This document shows positions 35,263-44,072 of a DNA stretch of 64,000 nt, one piece after another; the stretch's first letter is position 1; each line of letters begins with the position of its first letter. The translations under genes and the position numbers were made by a program. Below the pieces are notes generated by a model, which was not told the origin of the DNA, did not search any database, and saw nothing but the letters and a program-made list of their open reading frames with translations. Where the stretch lies: assembly GCF_000716545.1 (NCBI RefSeq), contig NZ_JNWZ01000003.1, positions 153,845-217,844 of the forward strand. Direction: 5' to 3'. This DNA is from Kitasatospora phosalacinea (GTDB lineage Bacteria > Actinomycetota > Actinomycetes > Streptomycetales > Streptomycetaceae).

Positions 35263-35631
35263 TCAGCCCGCCCCCACCGGACGGCCGGCGGGGGCGTCCG
35301 GGCGGGGCGCGTCCGGGCGGGGCGCGTCCAGGCGGCTCAGCGAGTGGAAGTGCACCACCGTCGGCGGGTGCTCCAGTTCGTGCAGTTCGCCCTCGGACCA
35401 GACCGGCCGGATCCGCCACATCGGCCCCGCGTACGCCCGCAGCGCCTCCTCGTCGCGCCAGCGCGTGATCATCCGGACCCGGTGGTCCTCGTCGGAGCAG
35501 GCCCGGAGCAGTTCCCCGCCGAGGAAGCCGTCCCAGCGCCCCAGGCCGGGCAGCACGGTCGAGGCGAGCCTGGCGCAGAAGTCCTCGGCCCGGTGCGGGG
35601 CGACCTGCGCCTCCCAGATACGAATGATCAT
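35263..35631 (-). CDS. Antibiotic biosynthesis monooxygenase (ABM) domain protein
   Basis: A 122-residue ferredoxin-like protein of the ABM group: it begins MIIRIWEAQVAPHRAEDFCA and has the paired Trp/Arg strand RVRMITRWRDEEALRAYAG. Such proteins oxidise small aromatic compounds or simply bind them. The C-terminal tail is a short DAPRPDAP repeat. ATG 35631 follows GAGGAGG. Converges with the deaminase gene, 10 bp between stops. Confidence 0.85.
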   Translation of the reverse strand: MIIRIWEAQVAPHRAEDFCARLASTVLPGLGRWDGFLGGELLRACSDEDHRVRMITRWRDEEALRAYAGPMWRIRPVWSEGELHELEHPPTVVHFHSLSRLDAPRPDAPRPDAPAGRPVGAG

Positions 35632-35798
35632 CTCGGCCTCCTCGACTGAACACCGGACCCTGCTGCCCATTATCGAACGGCCCATCGGTTTTTCGTCCTG
35701 GTCACCGGCGCTTTGTCCGTTCGGACCGCCGCCGATTGCCGCCGACCCGGACCGGGCCAAGACTCGACGGTGGACCCGTACGGCGAGAGGAGCCCGAC

Positions 35799-36056
35799 AT
35801 GGCGGTCTGCGTGGTGTGCCAGAACGATTACTGGCTGTCCTTCGAGATCAAGACGATCACCGGCGACACGTACGTCTTCGACAGTTTCGAGTGCGCGATG
35901 GAGAAGCTCGCCCCGCGCTGCGAGCAGTGCACCGTCCGCATCGTCGGCCACGGCGTCGAGGTCGCCGGGCGGTTCTTCTGCTGCGCCCACTGCGCCCGCG
36001 CCAACAGTGTGCTGGGCGCCGAGGTCCGCGACGCGGTGGGCAGCCACCCGTCCTGA
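35799..36056 (+). CDS. Small Cys-rich zinc-binding protein
   Basis: An 85-residue protein with eight cysteines: Cys4/Cys7 (CVVC), Cys32 (FECA), Cys41/Cys44 (CEQC) and Cys61/Cys62/Cys65 (CCAHC). The spacing suggests two treble-clef or rubredoxin-like zinc sites; streptomycete relatives are sometimes called metallothionein-like. ATG 35799 follows GAGGAG. A 22-bp-stem terminator follows. It could be a metal sensor or chaperone, or bind a partner protein through the metal fold. Confidence 0.8.
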   Translation: MAVCVVCQNDYWLSFEIKTITGDTYVFDSFECAMEKLAPRCEQCTVRIVGHGVEVAGRFFCCAHCARANSVLGAEVRDAVGSHPS

Positions 36057-36066
36057 TCCCGGCGGC

Positions 36067-36115
36067 GCAACGGAGGGGCGGCCACCGCGCGCAGCGGTGA
36101 CCGCCCCTCCGTTGC
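36067..36115. terminator. Terminator after the Cys-rich gene
   Basis: A 22-bp stem with one mismatch: 36067-36088 pairs with 36094-36115 over a GCGCA loop, starting 11 bp after the stop at 36056. Confidence 0.85.
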
Positions 36116-36279
36116 ACCCCCGGGCGCTCGGCACGTGAAGGGCAGCGAGCGGACGCGGTGGCCGGAGGGGGACGGAACGGCCTCGGGGACGGCGGCGTCC
36201 ACGAACACGGCCACGGGGATGTTGTCGCGCGGCGCGTGGCGCTACGGCAGACCACCGTGGCGTCCGGCGATGGGCCCGA

Positions 36280-37188
36280 TCATCCGGCCTTCGGGTCGGT
36301 CGCGTACGGGTTCGGACCGGGGTGCTGCCCCGGATACCGCCCGTACGGGTCCTGCCGGTACGGGTTCGGCTGCTGGTACGGGTCCGGCTCCGGGCCGTCG
36401 CCGTCGCCGTTCCCCTCGTCGTCCCCTTCGCCTCCCCCGGCCTCCTCCGCCCCGTACGGGGAGATCTCCCGCGCCAGCAGCGTCGCCCCGGCCACCGCGC
36501 CCGGCATCGCCAGCACCGTCGCCCCCGGGATCAGGAACAGCAGCGCGAGGCCCGTCCCGAACCCGAGCGTCATCGGCATCCTGGAACGCAGCAGCCGCAG
36601 CCGCTCCTTCTGCGGCAGGCCGCGGTTCTGCAGCGGCGTGCCCGTCAGCTCGGCCGTCAGGTAGTACCCGGACACGCACAGCGCCAGCACCGGCACGACG
36701 GTCTGCCCCACCACCGGGATGAACCCGCACAGGAACAGCACGATCCCGAACGCCACCGCCCGCAGCAGCACCGCGAGACTGTCCCGCGCCGCCACCCACA
36801 GCGCCCGCCACAGCGGAACGTCGGGCTCCGGCGGGCCGCCGCCCTCGGTGGCCTCCACCTTCGCCGACAGCGACTCGTAGAACGGCTCACCGATCAGCAG
36901 CGTCACCGCCGTGAACGTCAGCATCGCCAGCAGCCCGCCCGCACCGATCGCCACCCCCGCGACGACCACCCGCACGGCGTTCCGCCACACCTCGCTCCAC
37001 CCGTCCGCGAACGGCGTGGCCCACTCGGCCAGGTCACCCGCGTACACGACCAGCACCGCCAGCGCGGCCACGTACCCGACCAGGGCGATCAGCGCCGGGA
37101 TCATCCCGAACGCCCACCACCGCACGTGCCGCGCCACCCACCGCTGCCCGCTGAACAGGAACCGCAGTCCCGCCCCGAAATCTCGCAT
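36280..37188 (-). CDS. EI24 domain membrane protein
   Basis: A 302-residue protein with the EI24/CysZ-like pattern: helices near 25-48, 72-97 (GGLLAMLTFTAVTLLIGEPF), 135-160 and 170-240, and the conserved LIGEPFYESL loop. The C-terminal 60 residues are a soluble Asp/Glu/Gly/Pro/Tyr-rich tail. CysZ members import sulfate; other EI24 proteins have no known substrate. ATG 37188 is used. Divergent from the nucleoside deaminase gene. Confidence 0.88.
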   Translation of the reverse strand: MRDFGAGLRFLFSGQRWVARHVRWWAFGMIPALIALVGYVAALAVLVVYAGDLAEWATPFADGWSEVWRNAVRVVVAGVAIGAGGLLAMLTFTAVTLLIGEPFYESLSAKVEATEGGGPPEPDVPLWRALWVAARDSLAVLLRAVAFGIVLFLCGFIPVVGQTVVPVLALCVSGYYLTAELTGTPLQNRGLPQKERLRLLRSRMPMTLGFGTGLALLFLIPGATVLAMPGAVAGATLLAREISPYGAEEAGGGEGDDEGNGDGDGPEPDPYQQPNPYRQDPYGRYPGQHPGPNPYATDPKAG

Positions 37189-37329
37189 CCCCGCACCTTA
37201 AAGGAGACGCCAAGGACGTCCGACACCGGACCGCACCCGGCCCCGCGACAGCCGCTCGTCCCGCTGTCGGCGTGGCGGGGTGCACCACGACGGCCAGGGC
37301 CGGAAGAGTGAGCAGCCGGAGGTGGCCGG

Positions 37330-37791
37330 ATGAACGGTCGGGTGACGGCGGAGCAGGCACGGACGTGGCTGGACGTCGCGGTAGCGGAGGCGGAGGCCGG
37401 ACTCGCGGAGGGCGGCGTCCCGATCGGAGCGGCGCTGTTCCGGCTGGACGGCGAACTGCTCGGACGCGGACACAACCGGCGCGTCCAGGACGACGACCCG
37501 TCCGCGCACGCGGAGACCTCGGCGTTCCGCGCAGCCGGCCGGCTGCGCGGCTACCGCGACACGGTGATGGTCACCACCCTCTCCCCGTGCTGGTACTGCT
37601 CGGGGCTGGTCCGCCAGTTCGGCATCGGCCACGTGGTGATCGGCGAATCCACCACCTTCACCGGCGGCCACGACTGGCTCGCCGCCCACGGCACCGGCAT
37701 CACCCTGCTCGACGACCCGCGCTGCGTACGCCTGATGACCGACTTCGCCGCCGCCCGCCCCGACCTCTGGTACGAGGACATCGGCGAATGA
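37330..37791 (+). CDS. Nucleoside/cytosine deaminase
   Basis: A 153-residue zinc deaminase. His60-Ala61-Glu62 (SAHAET) and Pro86-Cys87-Trp-Tyr-Cys90 (PCWYC) form the zinc site; Glu62 is the proton shuttle. The order HAE then PCxxC with this spacing is typical of the yeast-type cytosine deaminase and guanine deaminase group. The C-terminal FTGGHDWLAAHG and YEDIGE match stand-alone cytosine deaminases. ATG 37330 follows GGAGG. Role in pyrimidine salvage is likely. Confidence 0.88.
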   Translation: MNGRVTAEQARTWLDVAVAEAEAGLAEGGVPIGAALFRLDGELLGRGHNRRVQDDDPSAHAETSAFRAAGRLRGYRDTVMVTTLSPCWYCSGLVRQFGIGHVVIGESTTFTGGHDWLAAHGTGITLLDDPRCVRLMTDFAAARPDLWYEDIGE

Positions 37792-37792
37792 A

Positions 37793-37831
37793 CCCGCCCG
37801 CCGCCGCGCACGGAGCGCGACGACGGGCGGG
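37793..37831. terminator. Bidirectional terminator
   Basis: CCCGCCCG at 37793-37800 pairs with CGGGCGGG at 37824-37831, with further CGCG pairs inside, between converging genes. Confidence 0.7.
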
Positions 37832-37856
37832 AAGGAACTCTCCTACTGACGAGCCG

Positions 37857-39421
37857 TCAGGCGCGAACGGTGGCCACCGCGGCGCCCAGCGCCTCCTTGA
37901 TGCGCGGCCCGAGCCGGGCGAACCCGAGCTCCTTCATCGCCGCCCGCAGCAGTTCGTCATCGCTGCGCTTCTCCCCGTCGGAGTCCAACCAGCCCACCAG
38001 CGCGACCAGTTCCTCTGCGGAGTACGCGGCGATCGGCTTCCCGGCCACCAGATCGGGCTTGACCCACCCCGCCGTCACCGTGACAGGAGCCGGCTCCTCA
38101 GCCACAACGGCCTCCGGCGCGACGACAACCTCGGGCTCGGCCTCGACGGCAGCTTCGGGCTCCGGCTCGGGCTCCGGCGCGGCGACAATCTCGGGCTCGG
38201 CCTCGGCCTCGACAACCGCCTCGACCTCAACGGCCTCCGGCTCGGCTTCGGCCACCACCGACTCCTCAGCGACCTCGGCGACAGCCTCCGGCTCGGTCAC
38301 CGCTTCCTCGGCAGCGACCCCGGCCTCGGCCTCGGCAACCGGCACGACCTCGACGGCCCCCGGCTCGGCTTCGGCCACCGGCGCCTCGGTGACAGCCTCC
38401 GGCTCCGCAACCTCGACCTCGGGCACCTGGCTTCGGCCACCGGCGCCTCGGTGACAGCCTCCGGCTCCGCAACCTCGACCTCGGGCACCTGCGGCCCCGC
38501 CGCCAGCGCGGCCTTCGCCGCGACGTGCCGGTCGTACGCGGCCAGCGCGGCGTCCTTGTCGGCTTGGCGCTCGCTCAGCTCCTCCAGCAGCTCCGTGAGC
38601 CCCTCCTCGGCGAGTTCCAGGCGCAGCTGGCGCAGGGCGGAGAGCCGGTAGAGGGTGCCTTCGTCGGCGGCCAGGCGGTCGACGAGGTCGGCGAGTTCGG
38701 TGAGCGGGAGGGAGTCGAGGGAGCGTCCGGGGAGGAGTCGGGCCAGGGAGCGGACGGCGTCGGCGAGGGAGTCGACGACGTTGGCGGTCTCGGTGAGCAG
38801 GGTGCCGTCGACGGGGACGGAGGGGCGGGAGGACGCGTCGGAGAGGGCGGTCCAGTCGCGGTGGGCGGCCGCGGCGGCGACGAGTGCGGTGTGCAGCTCG
38901 GCGCGGCCGGGGCGGGTGCCGGGGGCGGCGAGGGCGCGGGCCTGGCCGCGCAGGGTGCGGCGGCGGTTCCAGCCTAGCTTGGCGCCGGTCTCCTTGCGGT
39001 AGGCGCCGGTGCCGGTGGCGGCGGCGAGTTCGGCGAGGTCCTGCGCGTAGGCCTCGGTGCGCAGCGTCGCGGTGGTGGCGTGGACGCGCTGGAGGAGGTC
39101 GAGCAGGGTGGTGAGGCCGCCGAGGGTGTCGGGGATGTCGAGGCCGGCCTTGGCGGCGATGGCGTTGGCGGCCTGGCCGACGGCGCGGGTGTCGCGGCTG
39201 CGGAGTTCGGCGAGGGCGGTGGAGGCGGCGCGGGCGTCCTCGGGTCCGGTGACCGTGTCGGCGGCCTCCAGCCAGGGGTTGGCGTCCGCGGTGAGGGCGA
39301 AGCCGCCCTGGTCGGCGAAGCGGCCGAGTTCCTCACGGGTGCTCTGGCGGGTCTCGCCGTCCGTCGCGGACGCGGTCTCGGACGCGGCGTCGTCGGCGTC
39401 GTTCAGGGTGCGCACTGTCAT
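37857..39421 (-). pseudogene. Alanine/glutamate-rich protein gene split by a 62-bp tandem duplication
   Basis: From ATG 39421 the frame encodes an N-terminus of about 330 residues (MTVRTLNDADDAASETA onward) that is helical and charged, then continues into an Ala/Glu/Pro/Val repeat region. At 38367-38490 a 62-bp segment is duplicated in tandem; 62 is not a multiple of three, so the frame breaks. A second frame then carries on to 37857 with the rest of the repeats and a C-terminal domain (VTAGWVKPDLVAGKPIAAYS through ELGFARLGPRIKEAL). Removing one 62-bp copy restores one open reading frame of exactly 501 codons. Function unknown. Confidence 0.8.
38367..38490. repeat. 62-bp perfect tandem duplication
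   Basis: 38367-38428 is repeated as 38429-38490 with no mismatch, and base 38491 extends the match by one. The unit encodes an AEPEAVTEAPVAE-type repeat. It creates the frameshift in the gene at 37857-39421. Confidence 0.92.
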
Positions 39422-39678
39422 GTGAAGTCCGGTTCGTGGCGTTTGGCGGGCAGAAGGACTGGCGGGGCGGGTGGGGTGTTTGCGGCGGCGGTGGCGTCGC
39501 GGGAGGCCAGAATACGGGTGCGCGTTCGAGCCGTGCACGCACCGGACCTCCGTGCGTTCGCCGGGCCGCGGTGGACCGTCGGCGGGGGCGCGGGGCCCGT
39601 CCGCGTGGTCCGTACGGTAGGGAGCGGCACCGACAGTACGCCCCGGCCGGGTGGGGGGCGGGAGTTGGGTGGGTTCAT
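39418..39678 (-). CDS. Candidate 86-residue coupled protein
   Basis: From ATG 39678 to TGA 39418 an open frame of 86 codons overlaps the stop of the lipase maturation factor gene (ATGA) on one side and the start of the Ala/Glu-rich gene (ATGA) on the other. The product is Pro/Arg/Thr-rich with no recognisable domain (begins MNPPNSRPPPGRGVLSVPLP). The double overlap is striking, but the composition is what chance would give in this GC content, so the call is weak. Confidence 0.3.
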   Translation of the reverse strand: MNPPNSRPPPGRGVLSVPLPTVRTTRTGPAPPPTVHRGPANARRSGACTARTRTRILASRDATAAANTPPAPPVLLPAKRHEPDFT

Positions 39679-41174
39679 CGGTGTCCTCCCGGCTCGTCGC
39701 GGGGCCCGTTCCGGGGCCCGTTCCGGGACGCGTCCCGGGGCGCGTACGGGCGCAGTTCGGCGAGCCCGACGGGCGGCTGGTAGGTGCGGACGCGGCGGCG
39801 GTGCCACCAGGCGCCGGTGTCGCGGAGTTCGGGGCCGTCGGTGAAGCGGTAGTGGTGCAGTTGGGCGCGGACGAGGGCGGGCGGGGTGCCGGGGAAGGGG
39901 TTGTGGCGCAGCAGCCGCAGGGTGTCGGGGTCGTTGACGAGCAGGCGGGCGAGCAGCGGGCGGAACCAGGGGCGGGCGTAGGCGGGGGAGATCGCGGCGA
40001 ACCACATCAGCCAGTCGAGGCGCAGGTGGTAGGGCGCGAACTGCCTTGGCAGCCGCCGCACTTCGCCGGGCTTGCCGTGGAATTCGTACTCCTGCCAGCC
40101 GTCCTGGCCGTGAACGTCGCGGGTGCCTTCGAGGACGATCTCGTACCGGTCGCGGTTGACGGAGCCGAACGCGCCGTAGCTGTTGACCAGGTGGAGGCGG
40201 TCCCAGGAGCGGTTCATCTGCTGGCGCGGGGAGAACAGGTTGCGCAGCGGCTGCCGGGAGCGGACGAGCACGAGCAGGGTGTACGCGGCCACCAGGGCCT
40301 GGTACCAGGCGGGTTGGGGGCCGTAGGAGGGGTCGGGGCCGATCGGCAGGACGCGGCGCAGGGTGCCGGTGTCCAGGACGGACAGGGCGAGTGCGACGGT
40401 GAGCCAGTTGAGCCAGGCGAAGTTGCCGGAGGCGATCAGCCACAGCTGGGTGGCGATCATCAGCAGGGCGGCGTCGGAGGCGATCGGCTGCGGGAGGAAC
40501 AGGCCGAAGGGGACGACGAGTTGGACGAAGTGGTTGGCGGCGGCCTCGGCCTTGTGCAGCGGTCGGGGCAGGTGGTGGAAGAACCAGCTGAGCGGGCCGG
40601 GCATGGGCTGGGTCTCGTGGTGGTGGTAGAGGCAGGTGAGCTTGCGCCAGCACTCGTCGCCGCGCCACTTGATCAGTCCGGCGCCGAACTCGACCCGGAA
40701 CAGCACCCAGCGCAGCAGCCACAGGCCGAGCAGCGGCGGGGCGACGCGGTCGTTGCCGAGGAACACGGCGAGCGCCCCGGCCTCCAGCAGCAGGGACTCC
40801 CATCCGAAGGCGTACCAGGTCTGCCCGGTGTTGACGATCGACAGGTAGAGCACCCAGAGCAGCGCCCACAGGGCCATCGCGGCGCCGAGCGGGAGCAGGT
40901 TCGCGGCGCCGGCGAGCAGGGCGAGCGACAGCAGCAGGCCGCTCCACGCGAGGGCGGCGTAGAAGCGGTCGCTGTAGTGCCAGTGGAACAGGCTGGGGGC
41001 GCGGCGGAACGGGACGCGGGCCAGGAAGCGCGGGATCGGGAGCATGCCCCGGCTGCCCAGCAGGGCGCGGAACTGCCGGGCGGCGGCCAGGAACCCGCAG
41101 GCGTGGACGAGGGCGAGCAGGCGTAGGAACAGCTCGCGGGCGAGCCGGTACTCGGGGGCGGCGAACCATGCCAT
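39675..41174 (-). CDS. Lipase maturation factor family protein
   Basis: A 499-residue membrane protein of the lipase maturation factor 1 family, which in animals helps dimeric lipases fold in the secretory pathway. Motifs include WYAFGWESLLLEAG near residue 120, LLRWVLFRVEFGAGLIKWRG, LTCLYHHHETQPMPGP and the soluble part with GTRDVHGQDGWQEYEFHGKP, RQFAPYHLRLDWLMWFAA. About eight membrane helices. ATG 41174 is used. A secreted lipase is encoded 10 kb upstream. Confidence 0.9.
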   Translation of the reverse strand: MAWFAAPEYRLARELFLRLLALVHACGFLAAARQFRALLGSRGMLPIPRFLARVPFRRAPSLFHWHYSDRFYAALAWSGLLLSLALLAGAANLLPLGAAMALWALLWVLYLSIVNTGQTWYAFGWESLLLEAGALAVFLGNDRVAPPLLGLWLLRWVLFRVEFGAGLIKWRGDECWRKLTCLYHHHETQPMPGPLSWFFHHLPRPLHKAEAAANHFVQLVVPFGLFLPQPIASDAALLMIATQLWLIASGNFAWLNWLTVALALSVLDTGTLRRVLPIGPDPSYGPQPAWYQALVAAYTLLVLVRSRQPLRNLFSPRQQMNRSWDRLHLVNSYGAFGSVNRDRYEIVLEGTRDVHGQDGWQEYEFHGKPGEVRRLPRQFAPYHLRLDWLMWFAAISPAYARPWFRPLLARLLVNDPDTLRLLRHNPFPGTPPALVRAQLHHYRFTDGPELRDTGAWWHRRRVRTYQPPVGLAELRPYAPRDASRNGPRNGPRDEPGGHR

Positions 41175-41424
41175 GCGGCCGCTCCTCCGATCGGCTGCGC
41201 TCGGACCGCCCCCATGCCTACCATCCGGCGCGGCCGGGGCGGGGCGGCTGGGGGCGCGGTGGTGCGCCGGTTCATCCGGTCGGCCCTGTCCGGCGTGCGG
41301 CGGGGGCGTTCGCGCGTAGTGCTCTCGCCGTCCGTACCGAGTGCTGAAACCCCCTGCCGCGCACGAACGGAGTGTGGTGTCATTCCGCCGAACGCCCTGT
41401 CAGGACCAAGACAAGGAGACGCAC

Positions 41425-42450
41425 GTGTCCGCACCCTCTCCGCAGTCCCCCGCCGACGCCGACCCCGGCTGTCCGTCCCCGACCGGCTCCCGGGCCGGCT
41501 CCCCGGTGAGCTCCCGGGCGGCAGCCGCGGAAGCGGCCCCCGACGCGGTCGGCCGGGCCGCCCCGTTCGGCGGGCTCGGGGCGGCGGTCTGGGCGGCGCT
41601 CGGCATCGTGTACGTGGTGTGGGGGTCGACCTACCTGGCGATCCGGGTAGTGGTGGAGACCATGCCGCCGCTGCTGTCGGGCGCGCTGCGCTTCGGCGCC
41701 GCGGCGCTGCTGCTCGGCGCCGGCCTGGCGGTCCGCAAGGGGTGGCGCGCGCTGCGGGTGACGTGGCGCCAGTTCGCCTCCGCCTTCCTGGTGGGCGTGC
41801 TGCTGCTGGTCGGCGGCAACGGGCTGGTGGTGCTGGCCGAGCGCACCGTGCCGTCGGGGCTGGCGGCGCTGATGGTGGCGAGCGTGCCGCTGTGGGTGGT
41901 GCTGCTGCGCCGGGCGTTCGGGACGCGGACGGGCGGGGCGACGCTGGCGGGCGTGCTGCTCGGCCTGGTGGGCCTGGTGGTGCTGACCGCACCGGGGTTG
42001 ACCGGCCAGGTGGGCCTGTCGGGCCTGCTGCTGGTGGTGGCCGCGGCGGTGGTGTGGGCGCTGGGTTCGGTGCTGGCGGGGCGGCTGCCGATGCCGGCCG
42101 ATCCGTTCGTGGCGAGCGTGTACGAGATGCTGGCGGGCGCGGTGGGCGCGCTGGCGCTGTCGTTCGCGCGGGGCGAGCCGGGCGGTTTCGAACCGGGCGC
42201 GGTGTCGGCGGGTTCGTGGGCGGGGCTGGTGTACCTGGTGCTGTTCGGCTCGATTGTCGCGTTCACGTCTTACGCCTGGCTGTTGCAGCGCGCGCCGCTC
42301 CCGCTGGTGGCGACCTACGCGTACGTCAATCCGGTGGTGGCGGTGTTCCTGGGCTGGCTCTTCCTCTCCGAAGCGTTGACCTGGCCGATCATTCTGGGCG
42401 GCGGGATCGTGGTCGGCGGGGTGTTCCTGGTGGCACGCAGCGAACGCTGA
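41425..42450 (+). CDS. EamA/DMT family transporter
   Basis: A 341-residue permease with an Ala/Ser/Pro-rich N-terminal tail (1-50) and ten helices in two EamA halves. The second helix carries VYVVWGSTYLAIRVVVETMP, the family hallmark, and the last part AYVNPVVAVFLGWLFLSEAL. GTG 41425 follows AAGGAGAC. Substrate unknown; such proteins export amino acids, sugars or drugs. Confidence 0.9.
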   Translation: MSAPSPQSPADADPGCPSPTGSRAGSPVSSRAAAAEAAPDAVGRAAPFGGLGAAVWAALGIVYVVWGSTYLAIRVVVETMPPLLSGALRFGAAALLLGAGLAVRKGWRALRVTWRQFASAFLVGVLLLVGGNGLVVLAERTVPSGLAALMVASVPLWVVLLRRAFGTRTGGATLAGVLLGLVGLVVLTAPGLTGQVGLSGLLLVVAAAVVWALGSVLAGRLPMPADPFVASVYEMLAGAVGALALSFARGEPGGFEPGAVSAGSWAGLVYLVLFGSIVAFTSYAWLLQRAPLPLVATYAYVNPVVAVFLGWLFLSEALTWPIILGGGIVVGGVFLVARSER

Positions 42451-42497
42451 ACGATCCGCAGACGAACCTCCCGGAATGCATTCAAGAAGGTAACGAC

Positions 42498-42519
42498 TTG
42501 GTCGATTCCCTCCGACCAA
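42498..42519. promoter_or_regulatory. TTGGTCG/CGACCAA palindrome before the sugar-binding gene
   Basis: 7-bp arms at 42498-42504 and 42513-42519 with an 8-bp centre, in an AT-richer 161-bp spacer 93 bp before the binding-protein start. TTGACG at 42531-42536 could be a -35 element. Likely operator of a LacI- or ROK-type regulator; none is adjacent. Confidence 0.4.
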
Positions 42520-42611
42520 TGATTTACTTCTTGACGACACCTGGTCCGTGGGGCTTGACTCCCCTCACCTCGCCGTAGGGACACGGCGCTGTCAGGGAGG
42601 CACCACCCACC

Positions 42612-43700
42612 ATGAACTCGATGACGCGTCGACTCGTCATCGGCACGGCCGCCGTGTCGATGGCGATGTCGCTCGCCGCCTGCGGGGACGACAAGCCCTC
42701 GTCGTCCGCGGGCAACCAGTCCATCGGACTGCTGTTGCCCGAGCGCACCTCATCCACCCGCTACGAGGCGTTCGACAAGCCGCTGATCCAGGCGTCGGTC
42801 GAAGGGCTGTGCACCAAGTGCACCCTCGACTACGCCAACGCCGACGGCGACGAGAAGGTGCAGAAGGAGCAGTTCGACGCGCTGCTCGCCCGCGGCGTCA
42901 AGGTGATCCTGCTCGACCCGGTGAACGCCGCCGCCACCGCGCCGTGGGTGGACGCGGCCAACAGCAAGGGCATCAAGGTCATCGCGTACGACCGGCTGGC
43001 CGCCGGCAACGTCGCCGCCTACATCTCGTTCGACAACCAGCGCACCGGCGAACTCCAGGGCCAGGCGCTGCTGGAGGCGATGGGCAAGCAGGCGGGCAAC
43101 GCCGAGATCGTGATGATCAACGGCGCCGAGACCGACCCCAACGCGGCCTCCTTCAAGGAGGGCGCGCACAAGGCGCTGGACGGCAAGGTCAAGCGGATCG
43201 CGTACGAGCAGTCCGGCGAGTGGAAGCCGGACATCGCCGGCTCGAAGATGGCCGAGGCGATCTCCAAGCTCGGCAAGAACGGCTTCCAGGGCGTCTACTC
43301 GGCGAACGACGGCATGGCCGGCGCGATCATCGACGAGCTGCACAAGGCCGGGCGCACCGACGTGCCGGTCGGCGGGCAGGACGCCTCGCTGGACGCGATC
43401 CGCCGGATCCTCACCGGCGATCAGGCGTACACCATCTACAAGCCGTACCAGCCGGAGGCCGACGCGGCCGCCAGCATGGCGGTCTACCTGCTGAAGGGCA
43501 TCGACATCACCTCGGTGGCCTCCACCATGACCGATTCGAACGGCCTGCAGATCCCGTCGATGCTGCTCACCCCGGTCGTCGTCACCAAGGACAAGGTCGT
43601 CGAGACGGTCATTGCCGGCGGTCTCTACAAGGCCGAAGAGGTCTGCACCCCGCAGTTCGCCAAGGCCTGCAAGGACGTCGGCGTCCCCGGCACCTACTGA
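42612..43700 (+). CDS. Orphan sugar ABC transporter substrate-binding lipoprotein
   Basis: A 362-residue lipoprotein with lipobox SLAAC (Cys24). The two-lobe periplasmic binding fold of the ribose/xylose type is recognisable: SIGLLLPERTSSTRYEAFDK, GVKVILLDPVNAAATAP, SANDGMAGAIIDELHKAG. No ATPase or permease gene adjoins it, so it must work with components encoded elsewhere or act as a solo receptor. ATG 42612 follows GGGAGG. A 17-bp-stem terminator follows at 43703. Confidence 0.9.
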   Translation: MNSMTRRLVIGTAAVSMAMSLAACGDDKPSSSAGNQSIGLLLPERTSSTRYEAFDKPLIQASVEGLCTKCTLDYANADGDEKVQKEQFDALLARGVKVILLDPVNAAATAPWVDAANSKGIKVIAYDRLAAGNVAAYISFDNQRTGELQGQALLEAMGKQAGNAEIVMINGAETDPNAASFKEGAHKALDGKVKRIAYEQSGEWKPDIAGSKMAEAISKLGKNGFQGVYSANDGMAGAIIDELHKAGRTDVPVGGQDASLDAIRRILTGDQAYTIYKPYQPEADAAASMAVYLLKGIDITSVASTMTDSNGLQIPSMLLTPVVVTKDKVVETVIAGGLYKAEEVCTPQFAKACKDVGVPGTY

Positions 43701-43702
43701 CC

Positions 43703-43751
43703 GGAACGGGCGGTGCGGCTCCTTGTGCGGGGGTGCCGCCCCGCCCGTTCC
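43703..43751 (+). terminator. Terminator after the sugar-binding gene
   Basis: GGAACGGGCGGTGCGGC at 43703-43719 pairs with GCCGCCCCGCCCGTTCC at 43735-43751 over 17 bp with one mismatch. Confidence 0.8.
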
Positions 43752-44072
43752 TCCTCCGGCAGGTCCGGCGCCCCCGATCCGTCCGGCGCCCCGGCCGGGC
43801 CGGGAACGCCGGCCTGGTCCACGGCCCGCCGTCACCGGTGCCGGCCGGCACGGACGCGCCCGGCAGGACGCGCAGCGGACGGTTCGCGGGGCGGCGGCGA
43901 GGGCCGAGGCGGGGGCGGTAGCGGGTGCACGAACGAAAGACAGTGTGCGAACTTCCCCGCCGGAACGCCCCTTCGGCGGGTGGGAGACAGATCACAGGAC
44001 GGCGACCCGGCCCCGCGACGGCGCGGACTGTGATGCACTGGGCGCCTTGCCGAACGATGGGGAGCGCGCGAC
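43752..44072. other. Non-coding stretch
   Basis: 321 bp between the terminator and the next gene. A CCCGCCG/CGGCGGG inverted repeat lies around 43956-43980 and probably the promoter of the next gene lies in the final 100 bp. No small gene or RNA was recognised. Confidence 0.5.

Noticed and set aside
36116..36279. Possible small frame between the terminator and the EI24 gene
   Set aside because: No frame has both a ribosome site and natural composition.
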